Below the pieces are notes generated by a model, which saw only the letters and a list, made by a program, of their open reading frames with translations, made no database searches and was not told where the DNA came from. The position numbers and the translations under genes were made by a program. From an uncultured Flammeovirgaceae bacterium (GTDB lineage Bacteria; Bacteroidota; Bacteroidia; Cytophagales; Cyclobacteriaceae), in NCBI GenBank assembly GCA_937138955.1, contig CAKZPJ010000132.1, forward strand, positions 1 to 18,327: a DNA stretch of 18,327 nucleotides, written 5' to 3'. Positions within the stretch are counted from its first letter, which is position 1; each line of letters begins with the position of its first letter. Below are positions 6,564 through 14,459 of the stretch, piece by piece.

Positions 6564-9011
6564 TTATGAAAAAGGATTTTTTATAGTAACTGTAGGCTTA
6601 TTACTAGCTAATCGCTTACGAGACTGCTGGGTATAATAGCCATCGCTGTTAGATAAATAACCATACCCATATTCTGCCGAGAACTTTACATCATTAAATA
6701 ACAAGTAAAGATTCTGAATCTTGTTTTTAGCATACAGGTCATTAATACCACCTAATATATTCTTATTAGTGTAATTGTAGCGGACTACAAATAAGCTAAT
6801 ATCGAAGTGGTTAAGCATTACAAAATAGTCGGCTACATATCCAATTGGCGGAGTTTCTATAATGATATAGTCATAGCGGTCACGTAGTAAGCGCATAAGT
6901 TCATCCATTCTAGCTGACTCAAACAGCGTAATAGGATCTTCCTGAGGAATACCGGGCGCTATCACATCAAGCTTTCTGAATTCAGTAGGCTGAATAATAT
7001 CGTCAACTGCTACTGAACCGCTCAAGTAATCGGAAATGCCTGGACCAGATAAGTCAAAGAAATCTTGGATTCGTGGCTTACGTAGATCACCACCAATAAG
7101 TAGGGTTCGCTTGCCAGACTCGGCGAAGGCAGTGCTTAAGTTAGCTGAACAGAAAGTCTTTCCTTCACCACTAATAGAAGAAGTAACCCCAATTACTTGT
7201 TCGTCACCTCCCTGATGGAAATACTGTAGGTTGATACGAGCAAACTTAAATGATTCGGCAATTGCTGAATTAGGTAGTGTGCGCGCCACTAACTTAGCAT
7301 CTTTTGGTCCGTTAGCAATCATTCCCAACAAAGGGACTTTCACTTGCTTCTCCAATTCCGCCTTATCAGTAATGTTATTATTTGATAAATCTCTTATGAG
7401 AACAACCGAGAAAGGAATAATGAATCCGATAACAAAAGCGATAGAAAATATCAGCATATTGTTAGGCTCAACTGGTTTGTAACCGGTCTTTTTAGCAGAA
7501 TCAACCACCTGTACATTCTCAGAATTGGTAGCCAATGATAGTTTAGCGTTCGACTGTTTTTGAAGCAAGAAATTATACTCCTCGTATAGCTTATCGTAAT
7601 TCTGCTGCAAGAATTGTAGTTTACTTTGCTCTTGAGGCAATTGATTGATACTGTACTGGATACGACCGATTCTCTGGTTTAGCCGACTAAGGTTCCGCCT
7701 TTCTGATGCCAATGAACTCTTAAGCTGCTCTTGGATAGCAGCGCGGGTGCTTTCAACTTCGTGCTTAACCGTTTTGTATATCGGGTTATCTGGGCGAGCA
7801 TTAACTTTAAGATCATTTAAGCGGGTGACCAAGGTAATGTAGTTCTCAATTAATCGATTAAACAACTGATCCTGATTAATACCCGCTGAAGAAGGTGCAA
7901 CAATCTTACTATAATCATCATTGTCATTTAAATAGGTAAGTGTGCTTTGGTAGTAATCTAGCCTCCGCTCCGACTCTGCTTTATCATTTTGTAATACCCC
8001 TAAGTTTTCCATGGCTTGCCCCGAAGCAAAATCAGAATTCAATAAGCCAGTTTGCGAACGGAAGTTTTCTAAAGCAGCTCGGGCATTATCTAATGAGTCG
8101 TTTTTCTCAGCTATTTCTCTATTCAAAAAGTCAAGCGAAGTTTCTCCCAAACTATTCTTCTGTAGTAATCCCTCTTGAGTATATGTTTCAATAAGAGTAT
8201 TAATAAACAGTCCTCCCTTTCGGTCTATGGCACTATTCATAAGCAGTTGCAACATCCGGTTAGTGTCATCCATTTCTACCGCAGGCTGTACTGTCAACTT
8301 TCCTTGGTATTGCATTGCTAAATCTTCAATTCGGGTCAGTTTGAAGCAATACTCAAAATCATTGTCTTCCTTCTTCTTTTTATTAACTGTAATGTTGAGA
8401 ATATCACTAGTAAAGGGTTTGCCAAACTCACCCACAGCCTCTAACTCATAATCATATATTTTACGCCCTTCTTTAGTAGCAAATGCTACCGCGTTGGCTT
8501 CATCATTATTAGCTGTAATTCGATATTGAGTATCAGAAATTGCTTCAATAAAAATAGGAGTATTTACTGCCTGAAGTTGACCAGAATCTATTTGTATCTC
8601 GTAGGGGAACGAAGTGTAAATTTCATTTAACCAACCTTCGCGCATGAAACCAGGCCAGAAATTCTCTACATTGTAGTAAGTGATCCCAAAGTCAAGTCGC
8701 TCTAAAGCCGATTTGATTAAAGAGTAAGACTTTAATTTTCCTATCTCATTGGTAAGGGCAATACCCTTTCCTTCGTTAGGAGCATCATTAAACAACTCTC
8801 CGGTTTCCGTTGAACCTACTTCTCGATCTTTCAACAAGATAGTAGCTCCGACTTCAAATTTCTTCTCACCAAAAATGGCGAAGACAGCGGCGATTGCTAA
8901 ACAAAAACCCAAGCTGATCACAAAGTAATACCAGTGCTTCAGCATCTTCCCCAGTAAGGCGAATAGGTCTATTGTTTGATTTTGATTATTTGTACTTTTT
9001 GCTTTTTCCAT
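6564..9011 (-). CDS. Wzc-like polysaccharide co-polymerase with BY-kinase domain
   Basis: This 815-residue inner-membrane protein has the full Wzc layout. A first membrane helix lies at about 27-48, followed by a periplasmic Wzz-type region with long coiled coils (about 295-350 and 390-490). The GNVR-like segment precedes the second membrane helix (about 518-539), and the cytoplasmic BY-kinase domain follows. Walker A is SSISGEGKT (611-619, K618), Walker A' is LLIGGDLRKP (637-646, D642) and Walker B is YIIIETPP (715-722). Tyrosines at 781, 783, 785, 792 and 793 form the C-terminal autophosphorylation cluster. The protein would control chain length and export together with the Wza-like lipoprotein encoded 42 bp upstream, cycling between phosphorylated and unphosphorylated states. 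The Walker B position usually Asp is Glu719 here. The cognate phosphatase is not seen in the window. Confidence 0.94.
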   Translation of the reverse strand: MEKAKSTNNQNQTIDLFALLGKMLKHWYYFVISLGFCLAIAAVFAIFGEKKFEVGATILLKDREVGSTETGELFNDAPNEGKGIALTNEIGKLKSYSLIKSALERLDFGITYYNVENFWPGFMREGWLNEIYTSFPYEIQIDSGQLQAVNTPIFIEAISDTQYRITANNDEANAVAFATKEGRKIYDYELEAVGEFGKPFTSDILNITVNKKKKEDNDFEYCFKLTRIEDLAMQYQGKLTVQPAVEMDDTNRMLQLLMNSAIDRKGGLFINTLIETYTQEGLLQKNSLGETSLDFLNREIAEKNDSLDNARAALENFRSQTGLLNSDFASGQAMENLGVLQNDKAESERRLDYYQSTLTYLNDNDDYSKIVAPSSAGINQDQLFNRLIENYITLVTRLNDLKVNARPDNPIYKTVKHEVESTRAAIQEQLKSSLASERRNLSRLNQRIGRIQYSINQLPQEQSKLQFLQQNYDKLYEEYNFLLQKQSNAKLSLATNSENVQVVDSAKKTGYKPVEPNNMLIFSIAFVIGFIIPFSVVLIRDLSNNNITDKAELEKQVKVPLLGMIANGPKDAKLVARTLPNSAIAESFKFARINLQYFHQGGDEQVIGVTSSISGEGKTFCSANLSTAFAESGKRTLLIGGDLRKPRIQDFFDLSGPGISDYLSGSVAVDDIIQPTEFRKLDVIAPGIPQEDPITLFESARMDELMRLLRDRYDYIIIETPPIGYVADYFVMLNHFDISLFVVRYNYTNKNILGGINDLYAKNKIQNLYLLFNDVKFSAEYGYGYLSNSDGYYTQQSRKRLASNKPTVTIKNPFS

Positions 9012-9053
9012 TGTTTGTCATAAGTTATAGATGACAATAATTATATTTCTTTC

Positions 9054-9863
9054 CTATCTATTAAGCGTTACGAGTAAGTTGATGATCGTAACTAGTGTGC
9101 CTATGCTACTAAAAATAAGACCAACAGGCTGAAAGTTTGCTCTACGCACTTGCTGGATAGAAGGTTCTACGTATAGCTGATCATTAGGTAAAAGATAGTA
9201 ATATTTTGATTTCATTAGATCGGCACTGGTTAAGTCTATTAAAATAACCTCAGCACCATCATCAGTTTGGCGGATAAGTTTTACATTTTTTCGATTAGCA
9301 ATTTGAGTTAGGTCACCTGCTAGACTAAGCCCTTCTAAGATAGTAGCCTGTCCATTATAAATATAATAATATCCCGGACTATTTACTTCCCCTAGTACCG
9401 ATACCTTGAAACTCACTAACTTAACATCAACTGATGAATTGAGAATATACCGATTAGCTTCTTGCTGAATAATTTGCTGACACTCTTCAATAGTCAGGTT
9501 TTGAACTTGTACCTTCCCAATTAGCGGAATACTGATAAAACCATCTTTATCTACATTGAAGCCCATTAAGTATAAGATAGACTCACTACCAAAACCACGA
9601 GCACCTTCTTGGTTACCATAGTTGAAGAAAGCTGAAGTCTCGTTATCAGGATTTTGGATAGTTACGTGCAGTATATCGTTAGGCTGAATACGATATTCAG
9701 GCCGCCTATTCTTTATCTGGGTTGGGTACTCAGTAGAAAAACTACTGTCTTGAAGATAAACCAGCTCTTTCTTTGAAACACAAGAGAAAACAGAGGCAAC
9801 CATCACAAGGTAGATGGCAGCTAAGCTGAAATATTTTCTAGTTTTTATCAGTTTTTGATACAT
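9054..9863 (-). CDS. OPX/Wza-like polysaccharide export lipoprotein
   Basis: The 269-residue protein is a polysaccharide export (OPX) family member. It starts with a lipoprotein signal peptide: a basic stretch, a hydrophobic core (about 12-24) and the lipobox VFSC with the acylated cysteine at 28. A Poly_export domain follows at about 53-150 (EYRIQPNDILHVTIQNP is the diagnostic start), then an SLBB domain at about 155-230 (VSVLGEVNSPGYYYI). The C-terminal stretch VGLIFSSIGTLVTIINLL is hydrophobic; Bacteroidota OPX proteins often end this way, unlike the amphipathic barrel helix of E. coli Wza. It should form the periplasmic/outer-membrane conduit for the polymer and contact the Wzc-like protein encoded just downstream. 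It is the first gene after the 196-bp gap behind purL, with a promoter-like element about 40 bp upstream, so it probably opens the operon. Confidence 0.92.
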   Translation of the reverse strand: MYQKLIKTRKYFSLAAIYLVMVASVFSCVSKKELVYLQDSSFSTEYPTQIKNRRPEYRIQPNDILHVTIQNPDNETSAFFNYGNQEGARGFGSESILYLMGFNVDKDGFISIPLIGKVQVQNLTIEECQQIIQQEANRYILNSSVDVKLVSFKVSVLGEVNSPGYYYIYNGQATILEGLSLAGDLTQIANRKNVKLIRQTDDGAEVILIDLTSADLMKSKYYYLLPNDQLYVEPSIQQVRRANFQPVGLIFSSIGTLVTIINLLVTLNR

Positions 9864-9902
9864 TAGCTATAATTTATATAACTTTTCAAATTTTATTTTG
9901 AA

Positions 9903-9910
9903 CAAAAGTA
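9903..9910 (-). promoter_or_regulatory. Bacteroidota -7 promoter element for the polysaccharide operon
   Basis: On the minus strand this reads TACTTTTG, a perfect match to the Bacteroidota -7 consensus TAnnTTTG. It lies 39 bp before the ATG of the export lipoprotein, predicting a leader of about 35 nt. No clear TTG -33 box is visible at the usual distance, so the assignment rests on the -7 element and on the position at the head of the operon. The rest of the 196-bp gap (9864-10059) is very AT-rich and includes an inverted repeat at 9947-9971. Confidence 0.5.
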
Positions 9911-9946
9911 TAAATTTATTTGGTGTTTTAAAAGGAATACACGCGG

Positions 9947-9971
9947 AAAATTAATTATTAGGGTTAATTTT
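9947..9971. repeat. AT-only inverted repeat upstream of the polysaccharide operon promoter
   Basis: AAAATTAA (9947-9954) and TTAATTTT (9964-9971) are perfect 8-bp inverted repeats separated by 9 bp. The pair sits just upstream of the promoter-like element at 9903-9910, about 37 bp away in the minus sense. It could be a regulator-binding site or an AT-rich upstream element. As a hairpin it would be weak, having only A-T pairs. In AT-rich intergenic DNA such repeats also arise by chance. Confidence 0.3.
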
Positions 9972-10059
9972 TGTACTTTTCTTATAATACAAAGGATTTA
10001 TAAAGATTCTCTTGTATCCTGATGAGGTAAAAGTAACTACTTTAAGGCATGTACTATTT

Positions 10060-12282
10060 TTATCGATTATTCAAAAAATGAGCCAGACTCGTATTGTATA
10101 GCTCCTCGCCCTTAGCAGTAGATACTAACCGTTGTTCATCTACAATAAAGTCAGCAATTCGTACTAAACCGATCTGCAAAAAAGTAAACTCTTTATTCTT
10201 TAAATAATCCTCAAAAGATTTCTCTTGAGCAGGAGAGATACTCACTACTATTCTACCTTGCCCTTCTCCAAATAGGAAGGCATCTTTTCTAATACTTGAA
10301 ATGGTCTGTACTGAAAAGCCTAAACTGCCTACCATCGCTGACTCAGCCAAAGTGATGAACAGCCCACCATCTGATACATCGTGAGCTGATAAAATTAATT
10401 TTTGCTTAATCAACTCGCTTATAATCATATGAAGTTGATACTCTTTCTCAAGATCAAAGTAAGGAGCTGGCGACTGCTTGATACTGTGAAAACTATATAA
10501 ATACTCAGAGCTAGCAATATCATTGGTTGATTCTCCTAACAGGTAGATTAAGTCGCCTTCTTGTTGAAAAGCGAGTGTCATCTGCTGCCGATAATCCTCT
10601 AGAATGCCTAGCATACCAATGGTGGGAGTAGGAAACACAGCTCCGCCATCATTAGACTGGTTGTAGAAACTCACGTTGCCTCCGGTTACCGGAGTCTCTA
10701 ATTTCTCACAAGCTCTTTTCATACCCTTAATTGCTCCAACAAACTGCCAGTATACTTCGGGGTCATAGGGATTGCCAAAATTTAAACAATTAGTAACGGC
10801 TACTGCTTCGCCGCCCGCACAAACAATATTGCGTGCTGCTTCAGCTACCGCAATGGCGCACCCCACTTCGGGGTCAGCGTGTACATAGCGGGCATTGCAG
10901 TCTACCGTTACAGCAATTGCTTTATCCGTCCCTTTAATTCGCACCACTCCAGCATCAGATGGGAAATTAGTAGTAGTCGTACCAGTGCCAATCATAGAAT
11001 CATACTGCTCAGAAACCCACTGCTTAGAAGCGATATTCGGATGACTTAGCAAAAATTTAGCAACTTCTGCGTAGTCGTCTGGTTCGGGAACATCATCGAT
11101 ACTGAATTTCTGATAGTCTTGGTAATAAGCAGGTTCTCGATATTCGCGCTCATAAACCGGAGCACCTCCACCTAAAACCAAGTCATCTGCCGGAACATCG
11201 GCTACCACTTCACCATGCTGATGAAATATCAAACGTTCGGTATCAGTAACTACTCCAATCTGCTCGCATTGTAAATCCCATTTTTCAAAAATAGCTTTTA
11301 CTGCTTCCTCACTTCCTTGCTCCACCACAATGAGCATTCGCTCCTGAGATTCAGATAGTAAGATTTCCCAAGCTGACATATCGGTTTGTCTCAGCGGAAC
11401 TTTATCTAACCAGATATCCATGCCGTGCTCGCCTTTGGCACTCATCTCGGAGGTAGAGCAAATAATTCCCGCCGCACCCATATCCTGAATGCCAATTACA
11501 TTACCGGAAGCAATTACCTCCAAAGAAGCTTCCAATAATAGTTTCTCCTGGAATGGATCACCAACCTGCACGGCCGGAAGGTCTTTAATAGAATCCTCAG
11601 TAATATCCTTAGAAGCGAAAGCTGCCCCGTGAATCCCATCTTTTCCAGTAGCTGACCCTACAATAAACACTGGGTTACCTACACCGTATGATGTAGCACT
11701 CGCTACTTTATCGGTCTCAACAATACCTGCTGAAAATGCATTTACTAATGGGTTAACTTGATAACACGGATCGAAGAATAATTCTCCCCCTACGGTAGGA
11801 ATTCCGAAAGCGTTACCGTAATCACCAATACCTTTCACTACTCCCCGTAGTAACCACTGCGTACGCTCGTTCTTAATATCCCCAAACCGGAGTGAGTTGA
11901 GTTGGGCAATGGGGCGAGCCCCCATGGTAAAAATATCGCGATTAATGCCGCCTACTCCCGTGGCGGCTCCTTGGTAAGGCTCAATAGCCGAAGGATGGTT
12001 ATGGGATTCTATCTTAAAACTACAGGCCAGCCCATCGCCAATATCTACCAACCCGGCGTTTTCTTCCCCGGCCTTCGCTAGCATTCGCTCTGAATCTTTA
12101 GGTAGCTTTTTAAGCCAAGTAATAGAGTTCTTGTAAGAACAGTGCTCCGACCACATCACTGAAAAGATACACAATTCAGTAAAATTGGGATCTCGCTCTA
12201 ATATCTCCTGAATCCTATTGAATTCTTCTTCGAGCAGCCCTAGGTCTTTAGCCGTTTGTACAGTAGGTAAGGTTTGTTCCAC
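10060..12282 (-). CDS. purL: Phosphoribosylformylglycinamidine synthase, large subunit (small-PurL type)
   Basis: PurL catalyses the ATP-dependent conversion of FGAR to FGAM in de novo purine synthesis. At 740 residues this is the short form, which works with separate PurS and PurQ subunits that supply ammonia from glutamine; neither is in the window. SEHCSYKNS (45-53) carries the conserved His47, and [10 protein letters not shown] (93-102) followed by [11 protein letters not shown] (108-118) forms the ATP/FGAR site. The later [11 protein letters not shown] matches the second AIRS-like repeat. The start is GTG at 12282-12280: no ATG exists nearby, and the next Met in frame is at residue 43, inside the conserved core. 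No good Shine-Dalgarno sequence precedes it. It is separated from hemB by 85 bp holding a hairpin, and from the polysaccharide locus by 196 bp, so it is probably its own transcription unit. Confidence 0.97.
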   Translation of the reverse strand: MEQTLPTVQTAKDLGLLEEEFNRIQEILERDPNFTELCIFSVMWSEHCSYKNSITWLKKLPKDSERMLAKAGEENAGLVDIGDGLACSFKIESHNHPSAIEPYQGAATGVGGINRDIFTMGARPIAQLNSLRFGDIKNERTQWLLRGVVKGIGDYGNAFGIPTVGGELFFDPCYQVNPLVNAFSAGIVETDKVASATSYGVGNPVFIVGSATGKDGIHGAAFASKDITEDSIKDLPAVQVGDPFQEKLLLEASLEVIASGNVIGIQDMGAAGIICSTSEMSAKGEHGMDIWLDKVPLRQTDMSAWEILLSESQERMLIVVEQGSEEAVKAIFEKWDLQCEQIGVVTDTERLIFHQHGEVVADVPADDLVLGGGAPVYEREYREPAYYQDYQKFSIDDVPEPDDYAEVAKFLLSHPNIASKQWVSEQYDSMIGTGTTTTNFPSDAGVVRIKGTDKAIAVTVDCNARYVHADPEVGCAIAVAEAARNIVCAGGEAVAVTNCLNFGNPYDPEVYWQFVGAIKGMKRACEKLETPVTGGNVSFYNQSNDGGAVFPTPTIGMLGILEDYRQQMTLAFQQEGDLIYLLGESTNDIASSEYLYSFHSIKQSPAPYFDLEKEYQLHMIISELIKQKLILSAHDVSDGGLFITLAESAMVGSLGFSVQTISSIRKDAFLFGEGQGRIVVSISPAQEKSFEDYLKNKEFTFLQIGLVRIADFIVDEQRLVSTAKGEELYNTSLAHFLNNR

Positions 12283-12329
12283 GTTTCGGAATAATACGTT
12301 TTTAACGATACGATTTATAGAATATTGAA

Positions 12330-12348
12330 AGCCTATTGATAATAGGCT
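12330..12348 (-). terminator. Hairpin downstream of hemB, likely terminator
   Basis: AGCCTATT (12330-12337) and AATAGGCT (12341-12348) form a perfect 8-bp stem around a 3-nt loop, starting 19 nt after the hemB stop codon in the minus sense. The sequence that follows on the transcript (TTCAATATTCTATAAATCG) is A/U-rich but lacks an uninterrupted U run, so termination may be incomplete. The hairpin also lies within the leader region of purL, so an effect on purL expression cannot be excluded. Confidence 0.5.
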
Positions 12349-12367
12349 GCTTGAACTTTCTTAAGGT

Positions 12368-13339
12368 CTATAATTTCAGCCGCTGAGCGTATTCTTTAGC
12401 AAAATAGGTTAAAATAATATCAGCACCTGCTCGGCGTATGCTCATCAGGCTTTCTTGCATAGTTTTGTTTCCATCTAACCATCCATTGATAGCAGCAGCT
12501 TTAATCATGGCGTACTCACCACTAACTTGATAGGCCGCAATAGGAATTGGAAATTGTTCTTTTAGCGATTGTATAATATCTAAATAAGGTAAAGCCGGTT
12601 TCACCATGAGCATATCAGCACCTTCGTCGTAATCTAATTCTGCTTCCATTAAAGCTTCTCGTGCATTTGCTGCATTCATCTGGTAGGTTTTTTTATCGCC
12701 CGACTTAGGAGCTGAATCTAACGCATCTCGGAATGGACCGTAGAAAGCTGATGCATACTTAGCCGTATACGCCATAATAGATACGTTAGTGTAACCGTGT
12801 TGATCTAACAAATCTCGCAAATAGCCGACCCGGCCATCCATCATATCCGATGGGCCCAGTATATCGGCTCCAGCTTCGGCTTGTACCAATGCCATCTTAC
12901 CCAGAATCTCAAGCGTTTCATCATTCAGTATCTCGCCATCGTGCACTAGCCCATCATGCCCGTCCGAACTGTAAGGATCCATCGCAATGTCGGTCATTAA
13001 GCAAACATCAGGGAAGTTTTCTTTGATACGTCGGATGGCGGTAGGGAAAAGCCCTTCCGGATTATGACCCTCCTGAGCTAAGTTATCTTTTTTATCATCA
13101 GTGAGAGCGGGAAAAGGAGCAAAAGTATGAATACCTAGTGCTTGGCAAGCCGCTATTTCCTCCAACAGTAAATTAGTGCTATAGCGATAAATACCCGGCA
13201 TAGAAGCCACCTCTTCTCGCTGGTTATCGCCTTCAATAATGAAGACTGGAAAGATAAGATGCTGTACAGAAAGCTGGGTTTCTTCTAGCAGATTACGTAT
13301 TACAGGTGACTTTCGATTACGGCGGGGGCGGCGTAGCAT
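12368..13339 (-). CDS. hemB: Porphobilinogen synthase (delta-aminolevulinic acid dehydratase), Asp-type metal site
   Basis: HemB condenses two 5-aminolevulinate molecules to porphobilinogen in tetrapyrrole synthesis. I take the ATG at 13339 as the start, giving 323 residues beginning MLRRPRRNR, the usual opening of the family. An in-frame TTG six codons upstream would lengthen it but falls inside a TATATTTG promoter element, so it is unlikely. The Schiff-base lysines are K194 (MAYTAKYAS) and K247 (MLMVKPALPY). The metal loop reads TDIAMDPYSSDGHDG (about 116-130), with Asp residues in place of the zinc-binding cysteines, so a Mg-type rather than Zn-type enzyme is predicted. The gene follows egtD after 85 bp and appears to have its own promoter and a hairpin at its end. 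Confidence 0.96.
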   Translation of the reverse strand: MLRRPRRNRKSPVIRNLLEETQLSVQHLIFPVFIIEGDNQREEVASMPGIYRYSTNLLLEEIAACQALGIHTFAPFPALTDDKKDNLAQEGHNPEGLFPTAIRRIKENFPDVCLMTDIAMDPYSSDGHDGLVHDGEILNDETLEILGKMALVQAEAGADILGPSDMMDGRVGYLRDLLDQHGYTNVSIMAYTAKYASAFYGPFRDALDSAPKSGDKKTYQMNAANAREALMEAELDYDEGADMLMVKPALPYLDIIQSLKEQFPIPIAAYQVSGEYAMIKAAAINGWLDGNKTMQESLMSIRRAGADIILTYFAKEYAQRLKL

Positions 13340-13354
13340 GCAAGATTTTTGTTG

Positions 13355-13362
13355 CAAATATA
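13355..13362 (-). promoter_or_regulatory. Bacteroidota -7 promoter element for hemB; decides the start codon
   Basis: On the minus strand this reads TATATTTG, a perfect match to TAnnTTTG. It ends 15 bp before the ATG at 13339, predicting a very short leader of about 10 nt. A TTTCGG about 19 bp further upstream is a poor -33 candidate. If this promoter is used, the TTG at 13357-13355 cannot be the hemB start because it lies within the element. Confidence 0.5.
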
Positions 13363-13424
13363 GCTGGGATAAAGCCAGATACCGAAAGGATAGTTATTTT
13401 TTTACCGTTGAGGCAAAATTGGGC

Positions 13425-14459
13425 CTAATGCAACTGCCACAGCGAATCGGTAAATAGACTTTGAGAATCGTAAAAGTGGTGCATGACTGAGAAACCTGAA
13501 TGCTGGGCTAAACCCTCAATATCATTTAAGCTGTACTTCTGAGAGCGTTCCATATAAATAGCTTCCCAGGCTTCAAACTCAATTACTTCATCAATTGCTG
13601 AAATTGTTACTTGCTGCTCCTTTTTGCTGACCAGATAGCTACGCACGCTTCCTTCCATCGGATCGTAGATAGGGAAATATTGAAAATTGTCAATATCAAA
13701 ATCAGCCCCAAGCTCTTCGTTAATTCGCAAGAGTAAATTATGCTTAAACGAGCGGGTAATTCCCGATCCGTCAAAGTAAGCGTTCAAAACTCGTTCTGGA
13801 TCCTTTTTCAAATCAAAGCCCGTCATTAGTAAATCACCGGGAGAAAGATGAGCAGCAATTTCTTTCAGAAATGCTATACTTTCGGGATTAGAAAAATTGC
13901 CGATATTCGCTCCTAAGAACAGCACTACATTTCGTACCTGCTGTCCGTCAAAAGAAGATTTAAGCCGATCAATTGCCCGGAAATAATCATCTTGAATGCC
14001 CTGCACCTTTAGGTTAGGCATATTTTCAGCCAAATCAGTAGTAAGTTCTTCAACAATATTAGCCGAAATATCAATAGGAACGTAGGAGAAATTTGCCTTC
14101 TGTTCCAGAAAATGCTGTAACAGCACTTTAGTTTTAGTCCCGTCGCCTGCTCCGAATTCAATCAGCCGGAAAGGAATTTTGTCCTTAGAAAAATATTCCA
14201 GCATTTCTCCTCGATGCATCTCAAATATCTCGTATTCGGCACGCGTAGGATAGTACTCCTCCATCTCCATAATTTGCTGGAAGATTTCGTCACCTCGTTT
14301 ATCGTATAGATATTTAGAAGACAGATATTTTTCTTCGGAGGTTAATCCGGCGTATACATCAGCCACAAACTGACGGTTAACCTTATGAGAATAGTCGTTT
14401 AGCCCGTCACCTTCTAGAATGGCGGTAGCTTTTTCAGAATGATCGGTGGTATAAGACAT
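13425..14459 (-). CDS. egtD: L-histidine N-alpha-methyltransferase EgtD
   Basis: EgtD uses three S-adenosylmethionine molecules to trimethylate histidine to hercynine, the first step of ergothioneine synthesis. The 344-residue protein has the SAM motif EFGAGDGTKT (101-110), the GANIGNF loop (183-189) whose Asn binds the histidine amino group in known structures, and MERSQKYS (303-310), where E304 and S306 correspond to the imidazole-binding Glu and Ser of mycobacterial EgtD. The N-terminal SSKYLYDKRGDEIFQQI (48-64) is typical of the family. No signal peptide or membrane segment is seen, so it is cytoplasmic. Its ATG directly abuts the egtB stop codon (TAA then ATG, no spacer), so the two are surely co-transcribed and probably translationally coupled. 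hemB begins 85 bp downstream behind its own promoter-like element. Confidence 0.95.
   Translation of the reverse strand: MSYTTDHSEKATAILEGDGLNDYSHKVNRQFVADVYAGLTSEEKYLSSKYLYDKRGDEIFQQIMEMEEYYPTRAEYEIFEMHRGEMLEYFSKDKIPFRLIEFGAGDGTKTKVLLQHFLEQKANFSYVPIDISANIVEELTTDLAENMPNLKVQGIQDDYFRAIDRLKSSFDGQQVRNVVLFLGANIGNFSNPESIAFLKEIAAHLSPGDLLMTGFDLKKDPERVLNAYFDGSGITRSFKHNLLLRINEELGADFDIDNFQYFPIYDPMEGSVRSYLVSKKEQQVTISAIDEVIEFEAWEAIYMERSQKYSLNDIEGLAQHSGFSVMHHFYDSQSLFTDSLWQLH

Noticed and set aside
7231..8451. Several plus-strand open frames of 65-84 codons opposite the Wzc-like gene
   Set aside because: All are antisense to a full-length BY-kinase protein whose motifs are intact; no independent start or domain evidence.
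13403..13421. TTTTGCC/GGTAAAA stem downstream of egtD, considered as a terminator
   Set aside because: It contains a G-U pair, is mostly A-U, and is followed by A residues rather than U in the minus sense.
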